Positions 33,646 to 47,066 of a DNA stretch of 64,000 bases are shown in pieces. The stretch covers positions 90,731,025 through 90,795,024 of the forward strand of contig CM043958.1 of the NCBI GenBank assembly GCA_014529385.2, given 5' to 3'. This stretch comes from Adiantum capillus-veneris (taxonomy: Eukaryota > Streptophyta > Polypodiopsida > Polypodiales > Pteridaceae). Each line of letters begins with the position of its first letter. Position 1 is the first letter of the stretch. The notes under the pieces were generated by a model. The model did no database searches. It was given only the letters and a program-made list of their open reading frames with translations, and had not been told where the DNA came from. A program made the position numbers and the translations under genes.

Positions 33646-36600
33646 TTCCGTGCTGATGATGCAAAGCGTCAAAGACTTTGCAATGACCTTGTTATGCTCT
33701 TCAATCGGCATACAAAGGCCCTCGATGTTGCATCACGCTCAGATATTTTGTGCAAGTTTGTCAATCATCCTTCTCTTGGAGACCTTGAAATGCCCAGGGC
33801 ACAAACAACCTTCGTTGAAGCCATACGCAACACGATAGATGCAATCAAATTACCCAAGAGCGGACAGGAGCTCTTTCTTAAAAGGTTCATCACCACAATG
33901 CTTATGAATGTTGAGTGTACATCTACCTCAAAAGTGAATGTTTCAGCTGCATCTAAGTTGCTAAATTTGCACAAGAGGAACTTCATAGCTGCAAAGAATC
34001 GGTTGAGGGCAGCAGGTGATGGCAATTTTCCAATCTCTTTGTGTGCTCGACAGCCCATGGATCGTGGCTTCATAACACCTGATGAGAAAGAGTTGATCTT
34101 CTCTTTTTGGATGTCTAACACTCGTGTTTCACCCAATAAGAAGGATGTGTGCAGAAAGCGTATTGGAAGAAATTCATATGTCAAACATCCTGTGCATCTT
34201 CTTAAACAATCTCTGGTAATAACTTGCTTCACTATATCCATTTTTGTTTTCTAATATTTGCATTCATGACCTATATTCTCTATAAATGGGTTGATAAGAG
34301 TAGATATGAAATCGGATATGAAGGAAGTTATAAATGGAAATAAGGGGAATCTGTATTTGGTCCTAGAATAAGAGTAGATAAATATTGGATGTGAAGGAGA
34401 ATATAAATGGAAACATAGTTTTTACCATACGCGTATGTTTGTTGAAACATACGTTTGCAGACGCATACTTTCACACGCGTATGATATGTATAAACTGGTT
34501 AGGTAAAAAACTGGTTTACATAACCAGTAAAAATCTTTTAACACCTATTTCTCACTGGTATACATAGTGGTTAAGTGTTCACATGTACTCGTCAAGTGTT
34601 CACATGTACTGTTTGTCATGTCAGATAGGTAAAAAACATATCTGTTTGAAAGGAAAATAGTGGTTTACATATCCATTAAATTTTTTTGTACACTTATTTC
34701 TCACTGGTATACATCGTGATTAAGTCCTCACATATACTAGTTAGGTAAATAACATACCGGTTTTAAATGAAAAGACTGGTTTACATTAGCAGTCAGAACA
34801 TTTGAACTGGTTGACACTTATATACCATTGGAACGTACCAAGGACATGTGTTCATTTTTTTTAACACATTTTTCTCACTGGTATACATCGTGGTTAAGTG
34901 CTTACATGTACTGGTTAGTAAATAACATAGCGGTTTTAAATGAAAAGACTGGTTTACATCAGCAGTAAGAATATTTGAACAAGTTGACACTTATATACCA
35001 CTGGTATGTACCAAGGACATGTGTTAATTTCTTTTAACACTAATTTCTCATTGGTATACATTGTGGTTAAGTGCTCACTTGTACTGGTTAGGTAAATAAT
35101 ATACCGGTTTTAAATGAAAAGACTGGTTTACATCAGCAATAAGAACATTTGCACTGGTTGACACTTATATACCACTGGAACATACCAAGGACATGTGTTC
35201 ATTTTTTTAACCCTTATTTTTCACTAGTACACATCATGGGTAAGTGCTCACATGTACTAGTTAGGTAAATAACATACCGGTTTTAAATGAAAAGACTGGG
35301 TTACATAAGCAGTAAGAACATTTGCATTGGTTGACACTTATATACCACTGGTACGTACCAATGACATGTGTTCATTTTCTTTAACACTTATTTCTCACTA
35401 GTATACATCGTGGTTAAGTGCTCACATGTACTGGTTAGGTAAATAACATACCGGTTTTAAATGAAAAGACTAGTTTACATCAGCAGTCAGAACATTTGAA
35501 CTGGTTGACACTTATATACCACTGGTATCTACCAAGGACATGTGTTCATTTTTCACTGGTACACATCATGGGTAAGTGCCCACATATACTAGTTAGGTAA
35601 ATAACATACCGGTTTTAAATGAAAAAACTGGTCAGCAGTAAGAACATTTGAACTGGTTGACACTTATATACCACTAGTACGTACCAAGGGCATGTGTTCA
35701 TCTTTTTAACACTTATTTATCACTGGTATACATCATGGTTAAGTGCTCACTTGTACTGGTTAGGTAAATAACATACCGGTTATAAATGAAAAGACTGGTT
35801 TACATCAGCAGTAAGAACATTTGCACTGGTTGACACTTATATACCACTGGTACGTACCAAGGACATGTGTTCATATACACTGGTTTACCTAACCAATTAA
35901 GTGAAAAAACATAGTAGTTTGAAATAAAAATACTGGTTTATAGCAATGTAACAGTTTTCCTCATAACCTGCAGTTTTCTTCAATGTTCTTTAACCATATA
36001 TGTCTTTCATTGTAGGTGGAGCTCTTTCTCAACTTCAAAGAACAATACCCTGAAATTGTAATAAGGCAGCGGGCATTTGAGTACATGAAGCCATATTTTG
36101 TGTGGAAATTGAGAGACCAATATACTTGCTGCTGCATTTCACATGTTCAAATGTCCTTCCTAAAGGATGCCATAAATCACATGCGAAGTTCTGTATTCGG
36201 TCTGCATGGAAAAGCTTGCCATTGTCAATGCAACATATGCAAAGACAATGGTGGATGCAAGGCACCAAAAAACCCTATCAAGAGTGTAACAGCCTTATTG
36301 GACTCTATACTGTGTCCTAAATCAGATACGTCCACCTTCCATGCCCTTGCCTGCTTGAGTGGTCAATGTAAAAGGTGTGGCCCGGATAAGTTAGACTTTT
36401 GTGCTACAGAGGCTGCATTTATTGCTAAAAAGATTGTGGTGAAGATTTTTGAGGACCTAGAAGTAGGAACTACGCGTGACGGTGTGAAGAAGAAAAGGAA
36501 AGTCTTGTCGCATAAGGAAATATCATGCCAGGATCTCTCAGTCATGTTCAAAGACCATCTTAAGAAATACATAATGCATAATTTTGTGTATAGATGGCAA

Positions 36601-38114
36601 GCAGAACGATATAAGAAATGTATACAAAGCTTTCCAGAAGATGTTGTTGTGTCAGTTGTTGACTTTGCTGAAAATTATAGTTTCAAAGAACAAAATGAGA
36701 TTCAGTCCATGCATTGGTATTCAAATCAAGTAACTATTTTTGTGCACATAACATATTTCCGAATTGCACGTAACGACATCACCCTAGATCAGTATTATTT
36801 CTTTTGTATTAAGCCTTCAATAATTTTTGATTTTTATATTATGCAGGGGACATCCACAAGACAATTCACTTCTTCATTTCAGATGACAAGCAACATGACA
36901 CCATTTTGTTCAACACTGTTTTCTGAAACATGCGGAATGGCTAAAGCAATTTGGTCTAAATATAAAACGTCATTGGGTATGGTCTGATGGAGCAGCTTCA
37001 CAATTCAAAGCAAGAAGACCATTCTATTTCCTTGCCAGGTATACCATGTTCTAACAAACATTATCTGAAGGTGGTTTTAATATAGAGACCTATCATAGTG
37101 GCATTAAAGTTGTAATAAAATGCGTGTCTAACATCAGTAATATTATAATATGTGTTTTTTTTGGTAATTTTATCGTGCCAAGAGTATATTAATCTTCTTC
37201 TATCCATTGAATAAATTGCAGATACAGTGTTTTTATGGGATGGAAAATGTCTTGGAACTTTTTTGGATCCGGACATGGTAAGGGAGAACACGACGGTGCG
37301 GGAGCAGTGATAAAAAGGTCTTTAACTCAATACCAATTGCAGCCAAACTGCGCAAAGATAGACTGTGCTACAGATGTTGTGGCATTATTGAGACGGACCT
37401 TGTCAGATGGTGCTACAGCCACCTATGCATCCCAGGCTTGTTATGTAAGCAGGATTTTTTGGGTGATTGAATTGGGAGATGTCGAAAGGGGAAAAGATTG
37501 GGATGTGAAGGCTGTAAAAAATACCCGCTCAATGCACTCTGTTTCTGCATATTCAGAGCATGATACAACTGCTTTGAGAACACGTTCACTGTCTTGTTTC
37601 TGTAGTGTATGTAAACAGGAAAAGTGGAGGAGATGTGTGAGCAAGTCACACGTTCCTTTTTGGACATACCTTATTTTGGAGCCTACAGAAGAAGGGGAAG
37701 ACGATGACGACGAAATAAATGAGGATGCAGCATATGAAGGACACTGACACCCTCAGCCAAGCTCTTATTGTTGGTGATAATTTTGATGATCCCGCACCAA
37801 ATGACAATGAAGAAAAAGTGGATTTCTATATAGTGAAATGCACTGCAGCTATTCAAGAGTTTCATTCAGACGCTGAAGATGACTGGGGCAATATCATTGG
37901 GCGAGGATCCTATGCTATCAAAGGGTTTTACTATCGTATGATAAATGAGCAGACCTACGAGCTTTTGGACAAAAAGCCAGAGGTGTTCATATATTCACAT
38001 CTTGTTCGGGCAATCAAAATCCCCATGATACCCCATCCCAGCAACTCAAAACTATATACAATATCACTTGATGTCAGTGAGTCTATCTACAATAGTATGC
38101 CTTTTGAGCTGTAA
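33645..38114 (+). pseudogene. Spliced DDE-like transposase candidate (4 exons)
   Basis: Exon 1 is about 33,645-34,215. Intron 1 is 34,216-36,015 (GT-AG, filled with a 173-bp repeat). Exon 2 is 36,016-36,769; introns 36,770-36,846 and 37,039-37,221 bound exon 3; exon 4 starts at 37,222. Phases agree at all three junctions. Cys-rich segments (HCQCNICKDNGGC, CKRCGPDKLDFC) precede three acidic motifs: VVDFAENYSF, WSDGAASQFK and GHGKGEHDGAGAVIKR. This spacing fits an RNase-H-fold DDE/D nuclease, a family I recall as uncharacterised in plants and animals. One base is missing near 36,925, and a frameshift near 37,700-37,740 separates the C-terminal part (37,719-38,114). It is therefore close to intact but broken. 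Confidence 0.6.
34500..35940. repeat. 173-bp tandem repeat inside intron 1
   Basis: Seven units, judged by the motif ATACCGG at 34,754, (34,927, one change), 35,101, 35,274, 35,448, 35,606 and 35,773: spacings 173, 174, 173, 174, 158, 167. Units include ACTGGTTTACATCAGCAG and AACATACCGGTTTTAAATG. Confidence 0.9.
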
Positions 38115-38179
38115 CCATCTTAAGAAATGCATAATGCATAATTTTGTGTATATCTGCTTATTACTGTAAGCTGAACTTT

Positions 38180-39160
<981 letters not shown>

Positions 39161-39344
39161 TCACTGTCTCCTTTTATTTTCAATATACTTCAAATATAGA
39201 ATAAAACGTATTTCCGTGCAACTTGTTTGTAAATGTATTATACATGAATTCTGTTACATTGATTGAGCCTTTTGGCTGAGTAATTCTCCATTTACATCCA
39301 TTGACAAAAAAATACATCGACAAAAGTCGCCCACTTCACAGACT

Positions 39345-40226
39345 TTATGAAGCTTTCTTTTTATATAAAAAATCTGTTCCTTTCTTCTTGAAAAAGTCAA
39401 TCCGCCATTTCCAATAAAAACGACGCACATAGGTGTCTTCAAGTTGTCCGTCTGCACAAATTACAGTCCTCTTTGTATACTCAATTCTGTCCTTAGAGTA
39501 CAACCAGTGTGCCAGCCAGTTTATGACAGTGGTTGATAGAAAACAGGCGCGCACTTCTTTAGACTGCTTTTCTAGCTTGGGAAAAACAAGAAATGACCCC
39601 AATGGATTAAACATTAGCTTATATCCAGAATCATCAAAGATAAGTGTGTCAGGTGGTAGGTCAGGAAAATTTTCGAGATTCTTGTGGAACACCGGTTTAT
39701 TTGTCGCGCCCAATTTAAAAGGGGCCCTTGTGCACTGCGCCTGACTTACCACTCTATTGAATCTTTTGTGGTGGTCAGGGAACACCGTCGCTAGCATGCG
39801 TTTGAGCTTCTCAAACTCGCAGCAGCTCCATATCCACACTTCGAACCATCTGAAACAAAAATTCAGAAACACTTCTGCATCGGGCCTTACCCAAAACTGT
39901 GTATCCCCTTCAACAACATACCGCATTTCTGGCCAGTGGGGCAATTCTTCACCATATTTTTCATCAAATTTCTTGAGCAGTAATCCATTAAGGTCCAAAA
40001 TGAGAACCCTACGCTAGATGCTCAACAGAGGTGGTGGCCTTGGCCATATCAGTGGGATTCTTTTAATTAGTCTATACCATAGAGGAAACACGAGCACCGC
40101 ACGAGACAACACGCAATTCCATATTGCACGAATGTCAGCCCTGCCATTCTGCTTGTCAACCCTGAACCTATCTGCAAGGCGCCATTCTTCAACTGAAAAC
40201 ATATCTGCAGATGCAAAATTACACAA
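39345..40226 (-). pseudogene. FCP1/HAD-phosphatase-like coding region 3
   Basis: HAD domain from about 40,010: motif I VLILDLNGLLLKKF (second Asp is Asn), VWIWSCCEFEKLKRML for motif II, IFDDSGYKLMFNPLGSF for the acidic motif, then INWLAHWLYSKDRIEYTK. It is homologous to region 1 (DLEG, VWIWSCHHLQKA, WLCGWLYAKDKRDYT). A stop (TAG) just before motif I separates an upstream stretch in the same frame (40,014-40,226). Apart from that, the domain is open over 200 residues, the best-preserved of the three copies. DLNG-type motif I also occurs in ordinary plant FCP1-like proteins as I recall, so activity cannot be ruled out. Confidence 0.7.
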
Positions 40227-40392
40227 GACTCAAATTTAAATATGCAATTAGGACATATCTATAGATTGAAATCATACAATAAAAACATACAATGTTCAAA
40301 AATTAGGCACGAGATGAAAGAGACGTCGAATGGGAAAGAAAGTTATATTAATTTCAGAAGTGGTTACATAAAAAGAAACATGGGGGGGCAAA

Positions 40393-41440
40393 CTATAATC
40401 TTTTGCAGGCTCTGGGTTTAGGGTCAGAACTTGTGCCGGTATTCTGCATCTCCTTAGTGTCTTCTATGTCCATCTCCTCTTCTGGCTACCCCTAGGTCTC
40501 TTCCTCTTCCTTGCTTTTTTGCTCCATTTCAGGATTCTCATCTCCAGTCTTCTCGATTTTTTTTCTTTTTGACTTTCTTATATGCTGAGCAAGGGTCTCC
40601 TCGAGACTTCCCTCCAGCCTGACATCTACACGACCATCAGCTTTAGAAAGCTGTGCAGCAAGAGATCACTTATTAGAGCCATAATCAATGAAAAAACTTA
40701 CTCTTGCCACGTTGGCCTCGTTTTCTCGGGGTCTTTGATCTTATCACCCGCACACTGTCTAGCAACACATCATCTTCCTCATTCAGGGTTTTCTCTTGAG
40801 CACCAGTCGTACTCTGCTCCTTTACCTCAAAGTTTTGTTCTTCTTCTGTTGTTTCCGAAACAGGTTTCTTAGCATTACCAGGGACATTTTCATCAAGCAA
40901 TACCTCCACAGGTGTCTTGTATGCAGGCGTCACTGCATCGTTCCCTATGTCTTTACCGGCAGTAGTTCTAAAGCAGCTTGACTCTGAAAAAACATCAGAG
41001 AAGACAAAAATCAACCACCTGAAAAAACATCAAAGAAGACAAAAATCAACCACCTGATTACCCATTGAAACAATTTTCTCACCTGTTTTTGGGCATGGTT
41101 CAACTGGCTTCTTCTTTAGAAGGGATTGGTCTTCTGCAGAAATAACTCCGAGGCAATCCTTAAGCATGCACTTTCCTTTCTCAGCCAAGTGAGCATAGCA
41201 GAATGTATGGTATGCATGTGAACAAGGCAATAGAACAACATGGCTTGAGCGATTGTGATCATGAATTCTTACACCACAAGCATTGCACACATCAATGAGA
41301 ACAACACTATGTCCAGGAGCTGTTACTCGTGCAGGCAAGACTATGGTTTCAGGTAGCATTGGTTGACTAATCATGCCTGTCACAAACGTGACATAGAGAC
41401 CAAAGGTTTCCTCATGGTCCAAGCATTTGGATAACTCTTC
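40393..41440 (-). pseudogene. RING-like zinc-finger gene with basic tail
   Basis: Exon 41,083-41,440 begins after a splice acceptor (GCCTACAG). It carries CNACG, then LPCSHAYHTFC and KCMLKDC: Cys-Cys, Cys-His-His-Cys and Cys-Cys in the RING-H2 order, with four instead of two residues between the last pair. A GT-AG intron leads to 40,983-40,706, an acidic stretch ending in a basic motif (SKTPRKRGQRGKSK), a possible nuclear signal. The last part (about 40,650-40,393) is also Lys/Glu-rich and has two stops near 40,487-40,495. RING domains act in ubiquitin transfer. It is divergently placed to the DUF7869-like gene and directly upstream of HAD region 3 on the same strand. Confidence 0.45.
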
Positions 41441-41469
41441 CTGTAGGCAAGAGACCTCTGTTATCAGAC

Positions 41470-41690
41470 AATGTCAAACAGGTATAAAATCGGTATGAAT
41501 GCTTGAAAATCGGTATAATGATGTTATCATACCGGTATGATTACATCCTGCCGGTATGATGTTATCCCACCGGTATAATGTTATTATACTGGATAGTATA
41601 ACATCATACTGGTAGGATAACATCCGGTAACATCATACCGGTAGGATAACAGTATACTGGAAGCATAACATCAAACCGGTGTGCCCTGTG
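41470..41690. repeat. Third array with the ATACCGGTAT motif
   Basis: Short repeats such as TATCATACCGGTATGAT, CATCCTGCCGGTATGATG and ATACTGGATAGTAT. It shares the CATACCGGT core with the arrays at 34.5-35.9 and 38.3-39.2 kb. Confidence 0.85.
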
Positions 41691-41786
41691 TGTATGTATT
41701 CATCATGAAACACCTACATATATACTCACAATGAAATGACTTTGTGATGGTTTTCTTAACAAATATTTGTTGAAACCTTCTTGCAG

Positions 41787-44700
41787 GTATGGATTTTAAT
41801 CAAGGTGATAGAGTATGCATGTTTCTAGCCACACAAAAGGTTGCCCTTGGGAGTGTATGTGAGACAAACCCAAACGCATATTGCTCAGGCATGCTTATTG
41901 GGGAAGGAAATGTATCGGTGTCAATTGATTTGTGTTTTCAAAAGAAAGCACTTATTCCATTTCCAACAATGGACGCATTGACAGTGGGAGTGCTTTTCAC
42001 AGTATTGTGAAATGGAGTATTGGGTTGCTACAACATATGAATGAGATATAGTACGAAGGGGTTTCTATGTCTGAGACTCACAAAGGAATGGGAGCATTCG
42101 AGGCACAATCTAATGGAATGAGCTATAGGGAGGTTTGGAAGGATAAGAGAGTTCAACTTTGGGATGAAAGAAAAACACATGTAGTAGCCGAAGGGGTTGT
42201 CATGTATGTGTGTCCATTTGATTCCGTGAACTTTGGTGAGCTAGGTGAAGATAACATCGGTATTGGTATTGAAACATCCTATGCTTGTGAGGCTACTATT
42301 TCTGCACAATTTGATGTATACAACATCAATGTGGTTTGTTGGCCTATCAAGAGAGTGACAACTATGGATGGAAAAGCGTTGTTACAATATGAGGATTTAC
42401 ATGCTAGCGACACATTACAAGATACATGCATTGAATCAGCTCGTTTGGTAAAGCCTATTTCAAAAAAAAACAAAAATATTGCTTTATAAATAGGAAGCCA
42501 AAAATGTTCGTGAAACCTTCTAAGAGATCCAATCAAGCATCCCTATCATCTGTCCAGCTTGTTTCAGCCATAGATTGTTGTTCTAAGAGGTGTTGTCAAT
42601 ATGCCAATAGAGATAAGGTCATGGCTATGCGCAATGAAATTTGGGGACAAAGTTTGCAAAATAGAACCAACTATGTGTATGATACAATGTTGACTGCTTG
42701 GCGTGAGAATAAAACAACTGCAAAGACTTCCTATGTATTTTCTTTTAATGGCAATGAGGTCTGTAGTAGAGCTTGGTACGAAATTCATGGCATTCCAAAA
42801 ACTTCATTTTATCATTACTGTGAACAATTTGAAAATGGGGTTTGACGCTCAGTGCATGGTAATGATGGTGTCATAAGAAAAGAAAGAGACCATACAGAAA
42901 TGGGAAGGGCATTGATGTGCTCTTTTGTAGATGAAAACTCAGAGAAAATGCCACATAAGAGTAGAACTATGGAAGATGGTACCAGAGAAACCTTGCTTGC
43001 AATACCAAACACGTACAAGCAAATAGACATCTTATATGATGTCAATAAAAAGTATGAGTCTCAAGCCAATGTCTAGCACTACATTCAATAGGGTTTGGAA
43101 TACAGAGTTTGCTAATGTGACCTTGTAAAAAACAAGCGAGTTCTCCAAATGTGTTGTGTGTAGTTGGATAAAGTCTCAACTAGAGTCAACAAAGGATGAT
43201 GAGTTGATTTCACGTTTGAAGGATGAACGTAAGATTCACATGATGCAACAACAAAGCTGTACAAATGTGTACTACACCTGGCGTAAGTTCTCGCAAATGC
43301 AAAAGGATAAGTACTTATGCATTATACATGATAAAATGGACCACAAAAAGACAACAATACCTAGATTGCGAGTGAACTCAAAAGACTATGCGAATGCATA
43401 TCAGTTGCAAGTATCATTAACAGGCATGATAACACATGGGCATGGGCATGGGATGTATGGTCATTTCTCGTTGAATGGTCTATGGCCTTCAGATCCAAAT
43501 GCTACAATTGGTTCCCTTGCATTATGCTTACAAAATTTGGAAAGAGCAGAAAACCATGGGCTAGGAGATTTATGCCATGATGGTATGCCACGCAGCAATG
43601 TAACATTGTTCAATGCATTGAATTCAAGGACAGCTCTAGACCACCAAAACAGAATGATGAAAGAGCGTGAGAGAATTGTATCAGTAGTAGTAACACTACT
43701 GTTGGCTATTGAAGGATGTAATGAAGAGATTTCGAACTTGAAATCAGCCTCCTCTCAATGTGTTGTGGATACCATGTCCACTCCCATGTTTCAAAAATTA
43801 CCTGAGAATCTTCTGCTACAGCTAGATAATTGTGCAGGAGAGAATAAGAATCGATTTTTATTTGCATACTTATCCTTGCTAGTAGCAAAAGGTGTTTTCA
43901 AAACCGTGCATTTGGGATTCTTAATGGTGGGTCATACACATGAGGACATAGATGCAATGTTTAGCAGGTTCTCAGAGAGATTACGAACAGGAATGACCTA
44001 CACTTTTCCACATTTGATGGAAAATTTTCAAAAATGTGAAAGTTCAGCTCCAGCACCCTTTCTGATGATGCAAGTTCCTGACTTCAAATCCTTTGTTAAA
44101 GGGTATATATGTGATGGACAAGATGCTCTTGTTGGACACTCTAAGCCACTTCAATTTCGTTTCTTTATGCAAGGTGAAATCCCAGTAATGCAGTACAAAA
44201 TTCATCCCAAATCACCTGATTGGATGCCAAGGGAGTCAGGAATTGAGTTGTGGAAAAAAGATGATTAAGGGAAACCAAAATTTCCAGTAGGCTGTCCACA
44301 TGTGGTTCCTATAGCAGACTATGTAAGGGATAGTCCGCTTGTTATTCAAGGGATTAAGACAAATCTTGAATTCTGGAAAAGATGGACTCTACTAAAGGGA
44401 AAGGAGCATGATTCTACATAATACATGGAGCCAGTTATTATTTATTGGCAAAAAATAATTAGTGAGCTTGAAAAACAAACCAATAAACAAATTGGTGAAT
44501 ATACATCAATTTGGCCAAAGACTACAGGGAGTCATCGAATGCAACATATAGAGGAAGACACAGATGAGTTTCAAGGATATGAAGAATTGAATGATCACTA
44601 TGTTGGTCCTCAGAGTGCAAGGCCACAGGAAGCTTTTAGACCTCAAATTGATGTAAGGAAAGGGGATTTTGGTCTTGTGAGACCCACAGATCTAGAATAT

Positions 44701-45007
44701 CTGATATGGCTAGGAGTTGCAGAGTCAAATGTTGATGTAGACAACTCATCTCCTAACTACAAGAAAGTTTTCATTCAATATTGGGCACCAATACGTTGGA
44801 AAAAAAATTCACAATCCAAGAATTATATGAGGATTGTTGGAAAAAGAAAATTGGTGCTGCAATCTTGCTGACCCAAAGCGTTGGGAGTGTGTTGATGCAG
44901 TTGTGTGGTCATGGACTCCAAGGGGTGGAAGACTTGCAGAAGCAATTAAAATCCCATCCAATGTTGTAGAGAAAGCAAAAGCTAGCTTAATAGGAGAAAC
45001 TGAATAG
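41787..45007 (+). pseudogene. DUF7869-like transposase gene, many stops
   Basis: The first segment starts after a splice acceptor (TTCTTGCAG). An N-terminal module (41,789-42,000: SGMLIGEGNVSVSID) resembles DUF8039-type modules of plant CACTA elements; a related module follows (42,140-42,380). Then comes a Cys-rich N-domain (CCSKRCC, 42,570) and a core from 43,156: HDKMDHKKTTIPRL, LLLQLDNCAGENKNRFLFAY, GFLMVGHTHEDIDAMFSRF. These give the three acidic positions of the DUF7869-like RNase-H fold. Stops lie at about 42,008, 42,487, 42,843, 43,073, 44,266 and 44,418, and a frame change near 44,800. Family names are from memory. It sits next to the right inverted repeat, as a transposase gene often does. 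Confidence 0.65.
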
Positions 45008-45009
45008 AA

Positions 45010-45277
45010 TTTCATTTTCATATATTGTTTTTCTTGCTATGTGTGTCTATGTATGTTTTATAAAGTATCAATTAACAGGGAAAAAAAGGTGTTTCTCAAC
45101 ACCACCATTTTGGAGGAGACAAAAAAAGGTGTTTCTCAACACCACCATTTTCTTGAGAATCTATCTCTTTATCTAATGTAACATAAGTCCTCAAGACAAG
45201 TCCCAAAATAAATGAAATTTTCCCAAATCAAATGGGAAATAGGAATCCATAGGCATTGAAATCAATCCCAAAGTTGT
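45010..45277. other. Right subterminal region with hairpin direct repeats
   Basis: A 31-bp direct repeat at 45,081-45,111 and 45,121-45,151, each holding GGTGTTTCTCAACACCACC, a hairpin. Similar GGTGTT...AACACC hairpins occur near the left end. Confidence 0.75.
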
Positions 45278-45308
45278 GGAATTTTTCCATTTCATCTAAA
45301 AGAGTGTT
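45278..45308 (-). repeat. Right terminal inverted repeat
   Basis: Reverse complement starts AACACTCTTTTAGAT. A hairpin of the same kind (TTTCCCA...TGGGAAA) lies about 45 bases further in. Confidence 0.85.
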
Positions 45309-45312
45309 CAAG
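45309..45312. repeat. Target duplication of the 28-kb element, right copy (CAAG)
   Basis: Pairs with 17,246-17,249. Confidence 0.88.
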
Positions 45313-46740
45313 TGTAAATGTGGTGTCTATAACAACGCACAATGATCTATCTTTTATGATAGATGAGTATGCTACTAACCAAAACTTTAAGTATGTAATT
45401 ACAGCCTTTGCATTAGGGAAGAAAAAAGAACCATTCACCTTGAAGGATGGTTATCTTCCAAACGGCAATAGGCTATGTGTTACTCACCCATACAATAAGA
45501 AAGTCATGTATAAATCCCATACTTCTCCTTATGCGGGCCAAAGAGGGAATCCATAGTCTACTCTTCAAGGAGTAGAAATGTATTTCTATTGGTCTATAGT
45601 GAAAAGTAAACATACAAGAGTATGTTTTAAAATGCGTGGTATATTAAAAGTTGAAATTTGATCGAGGGAAGCAACTTGGATTGTTTCAATCAACAGGCTT
45701 AACAAGAAAACACACTCTATGCCTGTCACAAAGACTATTAAGGCACATCAAATGGCAACCCTCTTCAGATCTCAAACTTTCAAGCATCATGGCTTCCAAC
45801 ATCCATAGTGTCGGACAAAGATCCTAGAATGACCAATAATTTCTAGAAGGGTCTCTTTGAGAATCTAGGAAGTAGTTTAAATTTCTCTTCCAGCCTATCA
45901 TCCACAAATGGATGACCAAAATGAAATAACTAATCTAATGATTCTTGATCTACTAAAAGCCTATGTCATGGAAGTAGATCAACGTTCTCAATGAGAGAAA
46001 AACCTACCTCTTATAGAGTATGCGTACAATGACATTGTACATACTTCTATGGGAAAAGCACCTTTTGAAGTTAAAGAGGGAAGATACAAAAGTCCCTTAT
46101 GACTTAAATACATGGGAAGATCTTCGCTACTAATGAATATAGCGAGACTCACAAGAATCTTTTCCAAAGATTTAAGAAGTTATACCCATCTCAAAGCAAA
46201 GGCAAAAAAGGATGTTGCTAATAAGCACATAAGAGCTTTAACCTTTAAATAGAATGACTGAGTCTTGCTAAAGTTTCTCAAGGCTCATATAGGGCATACT
46301 ACGGGGAAGAATCCTATGAGCCACTAAGAGTATTATGCTAAACTAGCAAAAAGATACTATGGTCCTTTTTAAATTCTTAAGCCAATCAATGAGATGGCTT
46401 ATCAATTAAAGTTGCCTAACCATTGGCTCATGCACCATGGTTTCCATGAGAGCCTACGTAAGCCTTACAAAGGAGCACCATCGAAAGAAGCAATAGTTGC
46501 AAACCCTCCAAAAATCAAAGATCAAGAAGAAGTACTTCAATCTGAGTCCATCCTATGGCATGAAGACAAGGTATTAAGAAATGGTAAGATTATCTGACGA
46601 TATCTTATTAAGTTAAAGAATTATCCTTTTAAAGATGCTAAATGGATGAAAGGAACCTAGCTTAAGGATAATATGAACCTTGTCAATGCTTACAATGCTG
46701 CACTAGAGTAAGCATATGAAAATGCATTTTAAATTATTAA
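45313..46740 (+). pseudogene. Chromovirus integrase and chromodomain-like tail
   Basis: Continues the pol frame after the insert (NVVSITTHNDLSFMIDEYAT). The zinc-finger region has SHTSPYAGQRG, where the second His is Gln, and a stop follows. Core: IVSDKDPRMTNNFWKGLFEN (second catalytic Asp) and AYNDIVHTSMGKAPFEV. Glu is readable only after a frameshift. C-terminal: MAYQLKLPNHWLMH, then a chromodomain-like end (EDKVLRNGKII, stop, RYLIKLKNYPFKDAKWM), the mark of chromoviruses. Many stops and shifts show long decay. Confidence 0.85.
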
Positions 46741-47066
46741 TGTTTTTGTCTTATAAGACTAATTCTCTCTTTATTGTGCACAAATTTAAGTAGTATGCAT
46801 ACTAAGAATCATGTTTGTGATGATGACGTCTCTCAAATACCATGTAGAATTTGTCACTCTACTTGGGAGGATGAAATGGACTAAAGAGCACACATGCTTG
46901 CGGCAGCTATGTTTTCCAAGCTCCAAATGGATTATTCATCCATCTTAAAATGATGTCGTAGGGTAAAAATGGATCCTCTACCTGCTAAGACAAACTAACT
47001 AATGACTATGGCTTTATCTCTTTTACCTCATAGTCGAGGACGACTATGATTTCAAGAGAGAAGTAA
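46740..47066 (+). other. Chromovirus 3' untranslated part with polypurine tract
   Basis: No coding sequence seen. The purine run AAGAGAGAAG (47,054-47,063) just before the 3' LTR fits the plus-strand primer. Confidence 0.55.
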
